This document shows positions 1-12,234 of a stretch of 64,000 nucleotides of DNA, in pieces (the first letter of the stretch is position 1; each line of letters begins with the position of its first letter). The translations under genes were made by a program, and so were the position numbers. Source of the DNA: Liolophura sinensis. Lineage: Eukaryota; Mollusca; Polyplacophora; Chitonida; Chitonidae. The notes under the pieces were generated by a model. The model was not told the origin of the DNA. It did not search any database and worked only from the letters and a program-made list of their open reading frames with translations. Location: assembly GCF_032854445.1 (NCBI RefSeq), contig NC_088301.1, positions 3,720,001-3,784,000 on the forward strand, read 5' to 3'.

Positions 1-807
1 GGTGTCCACAACAATGTCACTGCCTTGAATAGGAATGGCTCCTCCGGCTGCAGACATCGAAGCTGGTTTCCAAATCCTGGATTTCAGAAATTTCTTCTTC
101 TGCGCAATGAAGCTGCTGCAAAAATTCCCAAGCGTGAACACCATGGCTTTTACTTTGTGAGACGGCAAAGCCAGTAGGACTTCATCCATCAGATGGGGAA
201 ACTCGAAGCGCTCGGGTTCCAAGTTTGATATCACGTAAATAGGGCACTGGTGGAGGTTTAACGCTTTAAGGCTTCTTCGGGCATCTTTCAAAATGTTACT
301 ATGAACTTCCTCTTCGGTGTGTGTACCGCACTGTTCTTCAACGGCTTTGTCAAATTTGGTACGGACAAAGAAGAGCGGCTTCTTCATCTTGGACAAAATC
401 TCTGTCAACCATCCATCATGTGAGCTAAAGCGTCGATCAAACAAGACGAAGAAAAAGTCGAAATCCTCAGTGTTTATGACCTTCATACAGTTTTTCCTTG
501 GAAAAGTGAAGAGATCCATGAGCAGGAAAATCCCAGAAAATGACTTTAGAATTAAATGGATGTGGGTAAGCAATAGGTTCTGTGATTGTGCCCAAACCCC
601 CGACTGTAGCACTGCCTTCATCGTCGGGACTCACGTTCCTCACCATGTTGACAAAAGTAGACTTGCCCACCTGTGACCTCCCAAAGATGCCCACATTAAG
701 TGGCATTCCTTCCATGCGTCCACTCTTTGTAGAAGATACGACGGCAGGTTGGACACCCCATTTTTCTCAACATACTCTATAATATCTTTTTGATCGTCCA
801 ACTCCAT
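1..807 (-). pseudogene. IRG-type (interferon-inducible, immunity-related) GTPase, partial and frame-disrupted
   Basis: The frame opens at ATG 807 (MELDDQKDIIEYVEK...) and continues past position 1, so the 3' end is outside the window. No intron is visible. A P-loop GRSQVGKS lies near 680, a switch-II-like WDFPAHG near 520, and a G4 motif TKFD near 350. Downstream, the ISNLEPERFEFPHLMDE block resembles the IRG 'ISNxxxxxxDFPKL' region, followed by a helical stretch and AGGAIPIQGSD. IRG proteins are dynamin-like GTPases acting on pathogen vacuoles in vertebrates; invertebrate copies are poorly known. The frame is broken twice: near 705-717 the reading shifts by one base, and near 478-490 it shifts back. 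The P-loop segment is therefore out of frame with both ends, and the original frame hits a stop in between. This could be a real pseudogene or two assembly indels. Family assignment is fairly secure; functional status is not. Confidence 0.75.
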
Positions 808-1116
808 CTTTTCTCGTTCACGTGATGTTTCCTATGGATACGCGGTCACACGGTCTCTGCTCAAGGTATCCGATGCTTCCTAGCTTACCAGCGGTTCCTG
901 TAAAAACACAACCAACACCGGATAAACCAAGGAGATCGCCATTGTGAGCTTTCTCTAGAATTTAATGACAGGTATATATAGTAATCAACCATTGTTGAAG
1001 TTACAACAATTTAACCTCTTTATTTATACGATTGATTACAAAAAATACTTCGTTTGTATGATAATAATCATGCCATTGGTTGGTGTCATGACAACCATCA
1101 TCTTACTGGATAGTCT
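808..1116. other. Upstream flank of the IRG-type frame, nothing recognised
   Basis: AT-rich sequence 5' of the minus-strand GTPase frame. I see no clear TATA box or conserved coding segment. It presumably holds the promoter of that gene if the gene is alive. Confidence 0.4.
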
Positions 1117-1372
1117 AGCTCAAGGTTGTGTAAACCACTACAGAGCCCAGTACTTCAGTATAACCATCCAGTTCAAGGTTCTATAAACCACTACAGATCC
1201 CAGTAACTCCAGTATACCCACCATCCAGCTCAAGGCTGTGTAAACCACCACAGGGCCCAGTACTTCAGTATACCATCCAGCTCAAGGCTGTGTAAACCAC
1301 TACAGAGCCCTGTACTCCAGTATGCCATCCAGCCATCCAGCTCGAGGCTGTACAAACCACCATAAATCCAAG
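1117..1372. repeat. Tandem repeat, about 52 bp x 5
   Basis: Five diverged units begin with agctcaaggctgtgtaaacc and contain cccagtacttcagtataccatcc. Units start near 1117, 1169, 1228, 1280 and 1340. No coding content is supported. Confidence 0.8.
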
Positions 1373-2199
1373 GGTAACAGAATACATGTACCGTCAAGCT
1401 CAACTCTAATCAGTATACCATATTTCACATCTAATACAGGGACATTTGTTTAGGCCGTAATAAACTTCATTTCATTTACACGACGCTTGTCAGATTAGGC
1501 CCTGGAGGAAATGAGTTGATTATGTACACGTAACCCCGTCGCACATACCATTACAACGTCATGTCGCCTGATCCATTCCATATCCATGTCTATGTACCGT
1601 AATAAAAAATGCGGATTCTTAACTTAAACAAATATATCTGTAAGCCTGGTGTTCAAAATGGAAGGTTATGTATAAACTTCCTCACCACGCCCCAACGTGA
1701 ACACATAGGGCGGTCTCCTGGTCACACTGTATGCTGAGTAATAAAACATCCAGTGTATGAATAACTGTAGAGGTCTGCTCCAAAAAGGTATAGCCTACAT
1801 ATATACGCTGTTCAATACTATCGCCTAACTGCTGTATACATCAGAAAGCAAATTTTCTACAGATACTCGGGTAGTTCAGTCTGAAAAGTTTCCTGCGGAA
1901 TTCCCAGGAAAATGCGCGGCCTACTTTCGTTATCAAAATAACCTGTATGCAGTCTCACAACAAAACACAAACCCACCCTATCACTTGTCGTATAATAGGG
2001 CACCAACACAGTCTACTTCAGGACACATTAAAAAGCACAAGATCTAGCGACCACAGTAGGTAATGAGTCCAGGAGTCCGTATCGATGAATTATGTCTGGT
2101 TATATTGACACGCGACCGCAGCTCACAAGTCTCCATTAACATCCTCTCCTTCACAAACCAAAAGAGTCGTAAAATACCAATCAAATAAATAAATAACAT
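1373..2199. other. Non-coding stretch; only a SINE tail fragment seen
   Basis: No gene is supported. At 2166-2196 there is a short plus-oriented SINE tail (gtaaaataccaatcaaataa followed by AAAT repeats) just before the 83-bp array. Confidence 0.5.
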
Positions 2200-3205
2200 T
2201 TGTGGGACAAATAGTTTGCTGCCGGAAATAAAACATCTACATGTAAGACCCATGGATGAAGCCTATTGTACTGTACCATGGCACTGTGGACAAACGGTTT
2301 GCTGCCGGAAAAAAACATCTACATGTAAGACCCATAGATGAAGCCTATTGTACTGTACCATGTCCCCTGTGGGACAAATAGTTTGCGGTCGGAAAAAAAA
2401 CATCTACATGTAAGACCCATAGATGAAGCCTATTGTTACTGTACCCTGGCCCCGTGGGACAAACAGTTTGCTTTCGGAAAAAAACCCATCTACATGTAAG
2501 ACCCATGGATGAAGCCTATTGTACTGTACCATGGCCCTGTGAGACAAACAGTTTGCTTCCGGAAAAAACATCTACATGTAAGACCCATGGATGAAGCCTA
2601 TTGTACTGTACCATGTCCCTGTAGGACAAACGGTTTGCTGCCGAAAAAAAAACGTCTACATGTAAGACCCATAGATGAAGCCTATTGTACCGTACCCTGG
2701 CCCCGTGGGACAAACAGTTTTGCGGCCGGAAAAAAACATCTACATGTAAGACCCATGGATGAAGCCTATTGTACTGTACCATGGCCCTGCGGGACAAACA
2801 GTTTGCTGCTGGAAAAAACATGTACATGTAAGACCCATAGATGAAGCCTATTGTACTGTACCCTGGCCCTGTAGGACAAACAGTTTGCTGCCGGAAAAAA
2901 AAACCCATCTACACGTAAGACCCATGGATGAAGCCTATTGTACTGTACCATGGCCCTGTGGGATAAACAGTTTGCTTCCGGAAAAAACATCTACATGTAA
3001 GACCCATGGATGAAGCCTATTGTACTGTACCATGGCCCTGTGGGATAAACATTTTGCTTCCGGAAAAAACATCTACATGTAAGACCCATGGATGAAGCCT
3101 ATTGTACTGTACCCTGGCCCTGTGGGACAAACGGTTTGCTGCCAGAAAAAACATCTACATGTAAGACCCATAGATGAAGCCTATTGTACTGTACCATGGC
3201 CCTGT
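2200..3205. repeat. Minisatellite, about 83 bp x 12
   Basis: Twelve units share gatgaagcctattgtactgt, a gggacaaacagtttgctgcc block, an A-rich run, and catctacatgtaagaccca. Spacing is 82-86 bp. Length changes in the A-run and point changes separate the units. Both strands carry long open frames, but these are by-products of the repetition. Confidence 0.95.
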
Positions 3206-3459
3206 CTATTGCCTTTTTAAGTTTTTAAAATTCTCAGACAAAAAAATCGACTTTAAATTAAATAAATGTTTAAATGGAAGAAAGCTATACAATGTTCCTG
3301 CGAAGATACACAAAGCTATTACATGAGCAAACATACCTTCACAAGTATTAACCTTAGCAGGCTCTAACGAAATGCCACTGAACGGTCTTATTTTATACAG
3401 GTACAATCTTTCTATGAAAATTCGATGTGGGCATTGGCATTGATCTAAGACAATGAACA

Positions 3460-4046
3460 TGGAACTAAGCAAACAGACTTGGACGTAAAATAATGGACAA
3501 GGAACTATGACAATAGACATGGAGCTAAGACAATGGACATGAAACTAAGACAACAGACATGGAGCTAAGACAATGAACATTGAACTATGACAAGAGACAT
3601 GGACGTAGAACAATAGACATGGAGCTAAGACAATGGACATTGAACTATGACAAGAGACATGGACGTAGAACAATAGATATGGAGATAAGACAATGGACAT
3701 TGAACTATGACAAGAGACATGGACGTAGAACAATAGACATGGAGCTAAGACAATGGACATTGAACTAAGACAAGAGACATGGACGTAGAATAATAGATAT
3801 GGAGCTAAGACAATGGACATTGAACTATGACAAGAGACATGGACGTAGAACAATAGATATGGAGCTAAGATAATAAACATGGAGCTAAGACAATGGACAT
3901 GGAACTATGACATTAGACATGGAGCTTAGACAACGGACATGGAGCTAAGATGATGTACATGGGCCTAAGGGGGCTGAAGCCATGAACATGGATTTAAGAC
4001 TGTGGACATGGCGCTAAGCTAGTACAAGTTGAGATAGTTGACACTG
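3460..4046. repeat. Minisatellite of about 20-bp subunits with 60-bp higher-order repeat
   Basis: The basic motif is acatggagctaagacaatgg. From about 3540 to 3880 three variants alternate to make a 60-bp higher-order unit containing tgacaagagacatggacgta. The right part is more diverged. The array continues beyond the SINE at 4053-4225, so the SINE appears to have landed inside it. Confidence 0.9.
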
Positions 4047-4052
4047 ATTGAC

Positions 4053-4225
4053 TGATTTATTGATTTATTTAAATTTGATTGGTGTTTTACACCTTACTCA
4101 AAAATATTTCTTGGCATACCTTCCCACCTACGCCCGGAATTGAACTCACACCGAAAGCATTGGTGAGAGACTCCTGGGTCATTGTGCCGCGCTGGCACGC
4201 TAACCACGAAGGCCAAGGAGGCCCC
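4053..4225 (-). mobile_element. SINE family 1, internally deleted, inside a minisatellite
   Basis: Read on the minus strand it has a tRNA-like head (ggcctccttggccttcgtgg, then a B-box-like gagttcaattcc), a shortened body, and a tail domain ending in the complement of tttgattggtgttttac plus A/T repeats. Related repeats on both sides (catggatttaagactgtgga left, atggatttaagattatggac right) suggest insertion into a pre-existing array. Confidence 0.85.
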
Positions 4226-4880
4226 GATATGGATTTAAGATTATGGACATGGAACTAAGACCCTAGACTATGGACATGGCGCAAAGTCTATGGACATGCC
4301 GTTAAGACTGTGGGCATGGCGCTAAGACTATGGACTTGGTGCTTAGACTATGGACACGGCGCCAAGACTATGGAAACGGCGCTAAGACAGTAGGCTATGA
4401 GCAAGGTGCTAAGACTATACACATGGTGCTAAGACAGTAGGCTATGAACGTGGTCCAAAGGCTATGGACATAGCGCTAAGACTATCGAGATGGAGCTAAG
4501 ACTATGAACATGGCACTAAGTCTAGGGACAAGGCGCTAAGAATGACATGACATTAAGGCTATGGCCATGGCGCTAAGACTGCCATGGCGCTAAGGCTATG
4601 GACATGGCGCTAAGACTACCATGGCGCTTAGGCTATGGACATGGCGCTAAGACTGCCATGGCGCTAAGGCTATGGACATGGCGCTAAGACTGCCATGGCG
4701 CTAAGGCTATGGACATGGCGCTAAGACTGCCATGGCGCTAAGGCTATGGACATGGCGCTAAGACTATGAACATGGGGCTAAGACTATGAACATGGCACTA
4801 AGACTATGGACATGGCGCGCTAAGACTGCCATGGCGCTAAGGCTGTGGACATGGCGCTAAGACAGTGAACAGGGATATAA
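4226..4880. repeat. Minisatellite, unit about 20 bp (ggacatggcgctaagactat)
   Basis: This is the right part of the array split by the SINE. At about 4560-4770 the pattern becomes a regular composite of ctatggacatggcgctaaga and ctgccatggcgctaagg, giving a higher-order period of about 40 bp. Confidence 0.9.
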
Positions 4881-5159
4881 GACGCGCACGGACTTGCTAC
4901 TGACATTGTCAGAACAAATACATGTTTATATTCTGATCCTAAATACCGATAGGTACTGTATATCCAAGTCTCGGCGTTAACTATGAACACAGGCAGACGC
5001 GCTGACTGGCACATATTGACGTATGTTTCAGCTTCCATAAATCATTGTGTTCAGTGTCGTGACCGGATGTGACAGTCTTATAAATTTATTTTCAAGACAT
5101 TCTGCTGAACGCCGTACAACGGAAGGGGTTTCCCCGGCTAAGGTACTGTCTTCAAAACG

Positions 5160-5222
5160 GTCATCGCCACGATATGGCAGAAATATTGCCGATGTGGCGT
5201 TAAGCCATAATCATTCATTCAT
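5160..5222 (+). mobile_element. SINE 3' tail fragment (family 2, ATTC tail)
   Basis: The fragment ccacgatatggcagaaatat, then gccgatgtggcgttaagcc, ends in cattcattcattc. A similar fragment occurs at 44787-44850. The 5' part is missing. Confidence 0.6.
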
Positions 5223-5494
5223 TCAAAACGGTCAATGTAGTCTTTTAAATGCATGATAAGGGACTCCCCCAAAGGAATTACGTGTTCGGATCCAGCCCTC
5301 GCCGTCCCGACTAGGGCCGTGCTATAGGAAGTAAATGATGATTACCTCTATGTCTACAAAAACTACTGGAATATAATTGTTAGAACATGCGGGCTCGGTG
5401 TCGGGGTGACGGTGCGGTCTACAAACAGGCGAGTTGAAAATATTAAAGGGCACAGGTAACGCATCTTAGTCCGAAAATTATTTCTTTAATTTAT

Positions 5495-5597
5495 TTTATT
5501 TGATCAGTGGTTTGCGCGGTACTCAAGAATTCACGAGAGGCTACTGGGTCAATGTGCCGCTCAGGCACCCAAACCACTCGGCCACGGATGCCCACCT
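5495..5597 (-). mobile_element. SINE family 1, mostly deleted
   Basis: The tail domain (tttatttgatcagtggtttg) and the tRNA-like head (gccgctcaggcacccaaacc, cggccacggatgccc) are joined by a large internal deletion. Confidence 0.7.
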
Positions 5598-7200
5598 CCC
5601 CGTCCAGAAATTAAGTTTCTTTAAAACATATTCTTCGTTTTAGAGTGCGTTTTCTCCTAGGCCTATCCTTTACTGGACTAGACGAGATTTGAAACCATGG
5701 CACCACTAGTGAGAGACAATAGTGAATGCACGCAACCTCCACTCATACTCCTTACATACAGGAGTAAGGAATGTTAGTTAAGGCGCAGATGGAAATGGGA
5801 TTCGCTTTCACACAACTCATTACCACGCCTTTGATAGGGGTAACAGTGTAGGTCACAGCACAACGGGTTAATATACAGGCCAATTATGCGAGTTCACGCG
5901 CTATCTGGTATCTACTGTTCTGTGACAGCGATTTAACTTGAATCTTACTCCAGGTCAACTGTAATAAGCAGTTAGTACATGCATTCGCATCGTTCCTGTA
6001 GGTCTACCAAGACATCAACTGGAGCTATATATATACTAACTCTTCCCATTCAACTGAAAAATCAAGTACGACGTAAAACCCCAAATTGTATGAATTGGCT
6101 ATACTGTAGTAACGACTATGAACTCAAAGTGAACATAATACTTAATGAGGGGTGGATTAAGGGCAACTATACAAAATCCAGCGGAACCAAGAGCCAGTAC
6201 AAGTACAAACAGTTGATGCGTAATTTTTACAACAAAAGTATAGATCCGAATGGCAAAGCATTGGTTGACACTGGAGTGTGTTTATGCGTGAAACACGACA
6301 TTGAAATTCCAACATTTCAAACATTTCACTATGTTATTTTAAAATATTTTTGTTCACACTTTTTGTTATCTTTCTATCGACGCTTATTTCACTTCTAGGT
6401 TTCTTCCACTTTCAGTTACATTCTCGTTGCCCGCAGAAGAGCTATTAGAAAAAAAACACAACAAAAAAGTAGCCGCCCATCCTGCTGGTGGGCCCAGTTA
6501 CACATTACTAGTTTACCAAGTTTCTCACAATTAGGGCATGCAAGATATTTTTGGAAGCAAGTCAGCTGATAGATGTAAACAAATGATATGTTGTTAAGTG
6601 GCCAAGCCTGCAACGCAGAATGCAGCTCTCGTCTTCGGTGGGTGAGTACGGTGCCGTGACGTGTAAACACTCAGGGGACAGAACACATCTTCGATGGGCT
6701 ATTCTGCAAGGGAAATGGCGAGTCCAACCACCTTTCCAATGAACGTCCTAGATATAGTAAGACAGCAAGTAAAATTCCACAAGCTCGGGGAAAAATGTGG
6801 GCCAAAGGTTTTATAACCAAGCCGTACTTGTTGTGACGGACTGCTAAAATAAACAATCTAACCCAGTTTTCGTGTTGCTAGGGGGTGCGGAAATGAGGTC
6901 GCAATATGTCTACATCATCTCGAGGTTACTTCGATGTCCGTAAATTAGAACAATTCGCAATGGAAAGTTTTCCTGATAAGAACACATATACATAACGCCA
7001 AGCTGAACTGGTTCGCCATTAGTGAAATATAGACAAGGTTATGCCGCGATTTTCTCCAACGTTTTATCTGTAAGGGACAGTGGTTATTTATAAGACGCTG
7101 ACGTATGGTGGGGATACACCATAGTCTACTGAATCACCCGAGCCCAGCTGCGCAGTTCGCCTCTCCCTGTGTTCAGTGCTAAGTTTCTCCGCACGTGGCC
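5598..7200. other. No gene recognised
   Basis: Several open frames of 60-140 codons occur, but none shows family motifs, splice structure or low-complexity bias typical of genes. The right end (about 7200-7260) looks promoter-like (see the TATA entry). Confidence 0.4.
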
Positions 7201-7213
7201 TGAGCAACCTTGG

Positions 7214-7221
7214 TATATAAA
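7214..7221 (+). promoter_or_regulatory. TATA box candidate
   Basis: TATATAAA sits about 470 bp upstream of the 7691 ATG in locally GC-richer DNA. Transcription would start near 7245. It is a sequence match only. Confidence 0.4.
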
Positions 7222-7569
7222 CACAGACCCAGTCAAACACAAACGCCTTTGCCAGATTACTTGATTCGAGAGAACTAAGAAGAAATTAGAAACACGTCCA
7301 GTCATTGCTCAGTGTGAGAAAGTGATCACTGAAAGAAAATCAAAGTCTTGAGAAAAGATTGGAAGAAAGAAACAGAAACATACATTCTGGGTGTTAATTT
7401 TATGCTACAGACTTAGCATAATTGCTGTAAACTTCCTTCTTGGCCAGAGCTTAATTCAGTGAGACGTTTCGGTCAGGGGCTGACGTATCTCAGACAAAGA
7501 CTTTGTGAATCAAGGACAACTGCTGTGGTTTTGTTTCATATTTAACGGATCTCCGCAGGACTATTGCCA

Positions 7570-7882
7570 TGCATCTGAAATCTCCGGTGAGCGAGGAGGG
7601 TACCCGGGAAGCTGATCCCGTCACCCACGGGACTGGAGCCGCGCCTCCCGCGACACCCTCGTCCAGGTCTCCCCTCGTGGACTGGCAGAAATGGACAGTA
7701 TTGTGAACACCCAGGATGATGTGGTCCGCAGGTACGTTGGACTCCGCGACGGACTCCAAGTGCTGGAAAGAGAAGTGTCTTATATTCGAACTCTCAACAG
7801 CAGTGGAGGCGGTCAGGACAGAACACTCAACCAGTCCAAATTCGATCCTTTATCAAGCGATGAAGAAGAAATCGACCGATAA
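7570..7882 (+). CDS. Possible small gene with two overlapping short ORFs
   Basis: The first ORF (7570-7707) encodes 45 residues starting MHLKSPVSEEGTRE. The second (7691-7882) encodes 63 residues: it starts MDSIVNTQDD, has a leucine/glutamate-rich segment GLQVLEREVSYIRTL that could form a short helix, and ends in the acidic SSDEEEIDR. They overlap by 17 bp in different frames. The GC-rich stretch 7560-7700 stands out from its surroundings. A CAG|GTGCGT donor-like site follows the stop at about 7905, so a spliced 3' UTR is possible. I do not recognise a family. The first ORF could be a regulatory uORF for the second. Confidence 0.35.
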
Positions 7883-7913
7883 CTTCGTATTTAAATGTTG
7901 TACAGGTGCGTAG

Positions 7914-10367
7914 TAACTTTGTTTTATTTACGCCATTATACTTTCTTTTGTTGGATTCTCACTGCTTGTATTTAATAACGCTTTGAAACTGTGAAAGCCT
8001 ATGTACATATATCTACAGCCCTTTGTCCATGGAGGATTACTTATCTTGTGTATATACTCGTGTACATTCCAGGATGCGGTACACAGAACGATGGCAAGAA
8101 ACGTTAATGCGCATTTCGCTCTCGGAGGAATGCATAGCTTGGGTTGGATCCATTGACAGTGTGCCAAATCAACTTATAAGACAGATGGAGTTCTTTGTGC
8201 CCGTCACAGGTGCCTCGTTTTCACCAGAAAGAAACAATAAGAACGATGTTCTCCAAATAAAAGTGTGGAGAAGACATACTGGCTTATATAAGATCACTGA
8301 TACGCCAAGGGATAGAAAACACTAAAATATAACCCACATCTAGAAGAGATAAAGAAATGTTTTCTGGAAGACGGGTGACTTTTAAAGTACTCCAGGTTGT
8401 CAGGGTACGGAAGACGTCGAGTTTGGTAGATGCGTTACATGCATTTGGAGCCTATATGCCAAATCGGACGCTGACCCAATGGCGTTCTTGTACATGCACG
8501 TGCCGCGAATCAGACTGCCATCATTAATTTTAGACCAAGGAGAACAAAAACACTGGAGAAAGATTTTGTACATACGTTTTCCTGAGAAAGAATTTTCCCA
8601 TATACGAAGGTGAAGCCAGTCAAACAGCAGTAGCTTGGCAAGACACATTCGAACTGGGCATACTTTACCGGATGTTACTGACTGACACATGTACATACTG
8701 CTATACAAACAATGTTTAATAGCACAACCATGTGTGCAATGCGACAAAGATTTTATGCCTCAGCAAATGAAGGCAACTTCTTGCTTTGTGTAGAAGGTTT
8801 AATATAATAAGTCGCATATAATACTGTATCAGACGCCTTTTACGAGATGCATAGTTTCGTTGCCAACGTTAATGGTTGATGCTAGGTTCACGCATGCTAC
8901 TGTCATCGATACAACGAGCCGACATACTACAAACTGTTAACGTAACGATTTCTGAGAGAGATTATTCATAATGTATAAATTGTACAATGCTCCTGACATA
9001 TTACTAGATACTTTTAAAATGAGTGTTTATGAATATTATATTTTTGAAGTGATATATATATCTAGGCCTACATGTGAAATTCACCGATGCCACACTGCCA
9101 AACAATCTCCTAACGTTTCACTCCCACATTCCCTCTCCAAGCATGCACTTTTTTCCAAGACTGAAGGCATCGCGGCGTGACACATTTATGAAAGAGTTTA
9201 CAAGCAACGTAATGGAGGCTTAAACCCTCCTTATTTTTCAACTGTTGCCTTCCCAGACGTGCATCTTTGTCTCTGAAAATTTCCTTTTTGTCAGCACGTC
9301 TCATACACCATACAATAGACTCGTTTAACCTACATTAGTAATAGCGTATGACGTCACAACTGACCTGTGAATGGCATCAGTTGTATCATAACCTTCAAAT
9401 GAGTTTGTATAGCATAGTTACCTGTTGCATCAGCCCATCTCCTGACGGATATCCTATTTCTTCACATGACACATTTTCCGATGTTAACAGAAGATAGGTA
9501 TCCACACAGTAACAATAACCCATGCCAGACAGAGAAACGAACACGCTTGTTCACTACTCACATCTCAAAAGAACGTTGGTCTGCTTTGTTTACATCTGCA
9601 GCAGTGCCAGAGCACATAGGCCTAGTTTTGGAGTCATTTGTAAAGCTGTCCATGTGCTGCTTTACCAGCACTTCAGACAAGACATTTAGAATGAAAATGC
9701 TCCACACCAAAATAAACTGGCACAAAGGTTTTTCCACCATACCCACATACATGAAGTAGGCCGACATGTGTGCATTAGCTACATTTCTATCTCAAATCTG
9801 AATTATTTTTGAAATGTTCCAGGGGTTGATTTACCGTTCAGCTATCAAATATCACTGACAATTTTGTTGACATCACATTTCTTTGTCTTCTTTTCTTAGT
9901 AACATGACTGTGTTCACTTTTAAGAATTTTAAGAACAGACAGTTTGTATTTCATGTAATGGTTTGAATGTTCCAACTGCTTTGAAAGTTTTGCGGATTTT
10001 TTTTTTGATAGAATATTAATATTTAATACAACTCCAATACTCCTTAATACAGAAAATCGGGGTGCGATTCTATATAAGAGGGGAAAGAGGTCAGAGAACA
10101 ATTTGTTGTGACAGAATGATTTCTAAACTCGTAAACATTGATAACAATGATGTCTGTGATGCCCAAACAATCGATTCAAGGTATTTAACCATGGATTTAT
10201 TCACTTCTATCAATAAACTATATTTTGACAAATTCCAGTTCAGTTTGTGCTTGAGTGTTGTTTTTTTTTTTTTTGAGTTTATCTCGTCAGAGAAGCTATT
10301 AACTACATGCACCTTTTTGCCTTAGTCTCAGTGAACTCATGGGAAAAGGTCACTAACAAATTTTGAT
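7914..10367. other. No gene recognised
   Basis: A 100-codon plus frame (8023-8325) and a 115-codon minus frame (8400-8747) have no recognisable domains. AT content is high. I see no RNA genes or clear repeats. Confidence 0.4.
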
Positions 10368-10560
10368 TTATTCATTTATTTGATATGAGTTTTACACTAC
10401 ACTCAAGATTTTTTCACTTATACAATGGCGGCCAGCATTATGGCAGGAGGAAACCAAGCTCAGCACAGCAGAAAATGACATCTGCAGGTTGACAGCAGAC
10501 CAACATGAGCTGGACTTGAACTCACTGTAACCGCATTGGTGAGAGGCTCTTGGGACAAAT
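10368..10560 (-). mobile_element. SINE family 1
   Basis: The tail domain (tcatttatttgatatgagtt), the conserved gcggccagcattatggcagg block and a B-box complement (gagctggacttgaactcac) are present. The extreme tRNA head is missing or diverged. Just downstream, 10600-10680 holds a diverged antisense fragment of another SINE. Confidence 0.8.
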
Positions 10561-10879
10561 CAGCTTCTACATACTGTACATATTTTACAGGATAAATGCC
10601 TGAATGAATGAGTGAGGTTTAACGCAATACTCCCAGCACTTCAGCCACACTCTGGCAGGAACATTTCAAGAAGGGTACATTGCAAACAAAGACATTATTC
10701 GAACAGAACAACACATGTATTTGCTCACACATGGAAGGACCGATACACATGCATACATATGTAAATTAATGACAACTTAATGCAAATGTACCAAGCTTAA
10801 AAATGGTCAACATATACATGAAATGGCTAAAGACATACGACAGGGATGCATAAATAGATAAATTATGGTCTGTAGCCTA

Positions 10880-12232
10880 AAATCAGCATGGTGCCGATCA
10901 TCACGCAACATGATGCCTATCATAATGCAGCATAAAGCCGATCATCACTCAGCATGGTGCCAATCATCATGCAGCATGGTGCCGATCATCACGCAGCATG
11001 GTGCCTATCACGCAGCATGGTGCCGATCACGCAGTATAGTGCCCGTCACCACGCAGCCTGGTGCTGATCACCACGCAGCCTGGTGCCGATCATCACGCAG
11101 CCTGGTGCCAATCATCACGCAGCATAATGCCGATCATCACGCAGCATAAAGCCGATCATCACTCAGCATGGTGCCGATCATCATGCAGCCTGGTGCCGAT
11201 CACCACGCAGCATGATGCCAATCATAACGCAGCATGGTGCCAGTCACCACACAGCATGGTGCCAATCACCACACAGCATGGTGCCAATCAGCACGCAGCA
11301 TGGTGCCGATCACGCAGCATAGTGCCGGTCACCACGCAGCCTGGTGCCGATCATCATGCAGCCTGGTGCCGATCACCACGCAGCCTGGTGCCGATCATCA
11401 CTCAGCCTGGTGCCAATCATCACGCAGCATGGTGCCGATCACCACGCAGCATGGTGCCGATCACCACGCAGTCTGGTGCCGATCATCACTCAGCATGGTG
11501 CCGATCATCACGCAGCATGGTGCCGATCATCACACAGCCTGGTGCCGATCATCACGCAGCCTGGTGCCAATCATCACGCAGCCTAATGCCGATCATCACG
11601 CAGCCTGGTGCCAATCATCACGCAGCCTGGTGCCAATCATCACGCAGCCTGGTGCCAATCATCACGCAGCCTAATGCCGATCATCACGCAGCCTGGTGCC
11701 AATCATCACGCAGCCTGGTGCCAATCATCATGCAGCCTAATGCCGATCATCACGCAGCCTAATGCCAATCATCACGCAGCCTGGTGCCGATCATCACGCA
11801 GCCTGGTGCCAATCATCACGCAGCCTAATGCCGATCATCACGCAGCCTGGTGCCAATCATCACGCAGCCTGGTGCCAATCATCATGCAGCCTAATGCCGA
11901 TCATCACGCAGCCTAATGCCAATCATCACGCAGCCTGGTGCCGATCATCACGCAGCATGGTGCTGATCATGACGCAGCACAATGTCGATCATCACGCAGC
12001 ATGGTGCCGATCATCACGCAGCCTAGTGCCGATCATCACCCAGCATGATGCCTATCATTATGCAGCATAATGCCGATCATCACGCAGCATTGTGCCGATC
12101 ACCACGCAGCATGGTGCCGATCACCACGCAGCATGGTGCCGATCATCACGCAGCATAATGCCGATCATCACGCAGCATGGTGCCGATCACCACGCAGCAT
12201 GGTGCCGATCATCACGCAGCATGGTGATCAGT
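10880..12232. repeat. Minisatellite, 22 bp, about 60 copies
   Basis: The unit is atcatcacgcagcatggtgccg, with variants at several positions (cat/cct, ggtgcc/aatgcc, cga/caa, atcatc/atcacc). Because 22 is not a multiple of three, translated frames show a 22-residue period. Local blocks of variants repeat (for example about 11600-11930), indicating multi-unit duplications. Confidence 0.97.
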
Positions 12233-12234
12233 AG

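Noticed and set aside
2509-3013. Open frames on both strands rich in RPMDEAYCTVP or FFRQQTVCP repeats
   Set aside because: They coincide exactly with the 83-bp minisatellite and are open on both strands because of repetition.
3545-3880. Minus-strand repeat ORF (YVHVSCHSSMSIVLAP)
   Set aside because: By-product of the 60-bp higher-order minisatellite; no start context or splice signals.
5979-6398. 139-codon plus-strand frame
   Set aside because: No recognisable motifs, AT-driven composition, no promoter or splice context.
7570-7882. Ornithine decarboxylase antizyme-like frameshift gene
   Set aside because: The overlap lacks the UCC-UGA shift site and the second ORF is far too short and shows no antizyme motifs.
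8023-8325. 100-codon plus-strand frame downstream of the small unit
   Set aside because: No family resemblance or coding evidence beyond openness.
10865-12070. Long plus-strand frames of up to 233 codons (QHGADHHAAWCRS repeats)
   Set aside because: Generated by the 22-bp repeat, which cycles through all three frames without stops.
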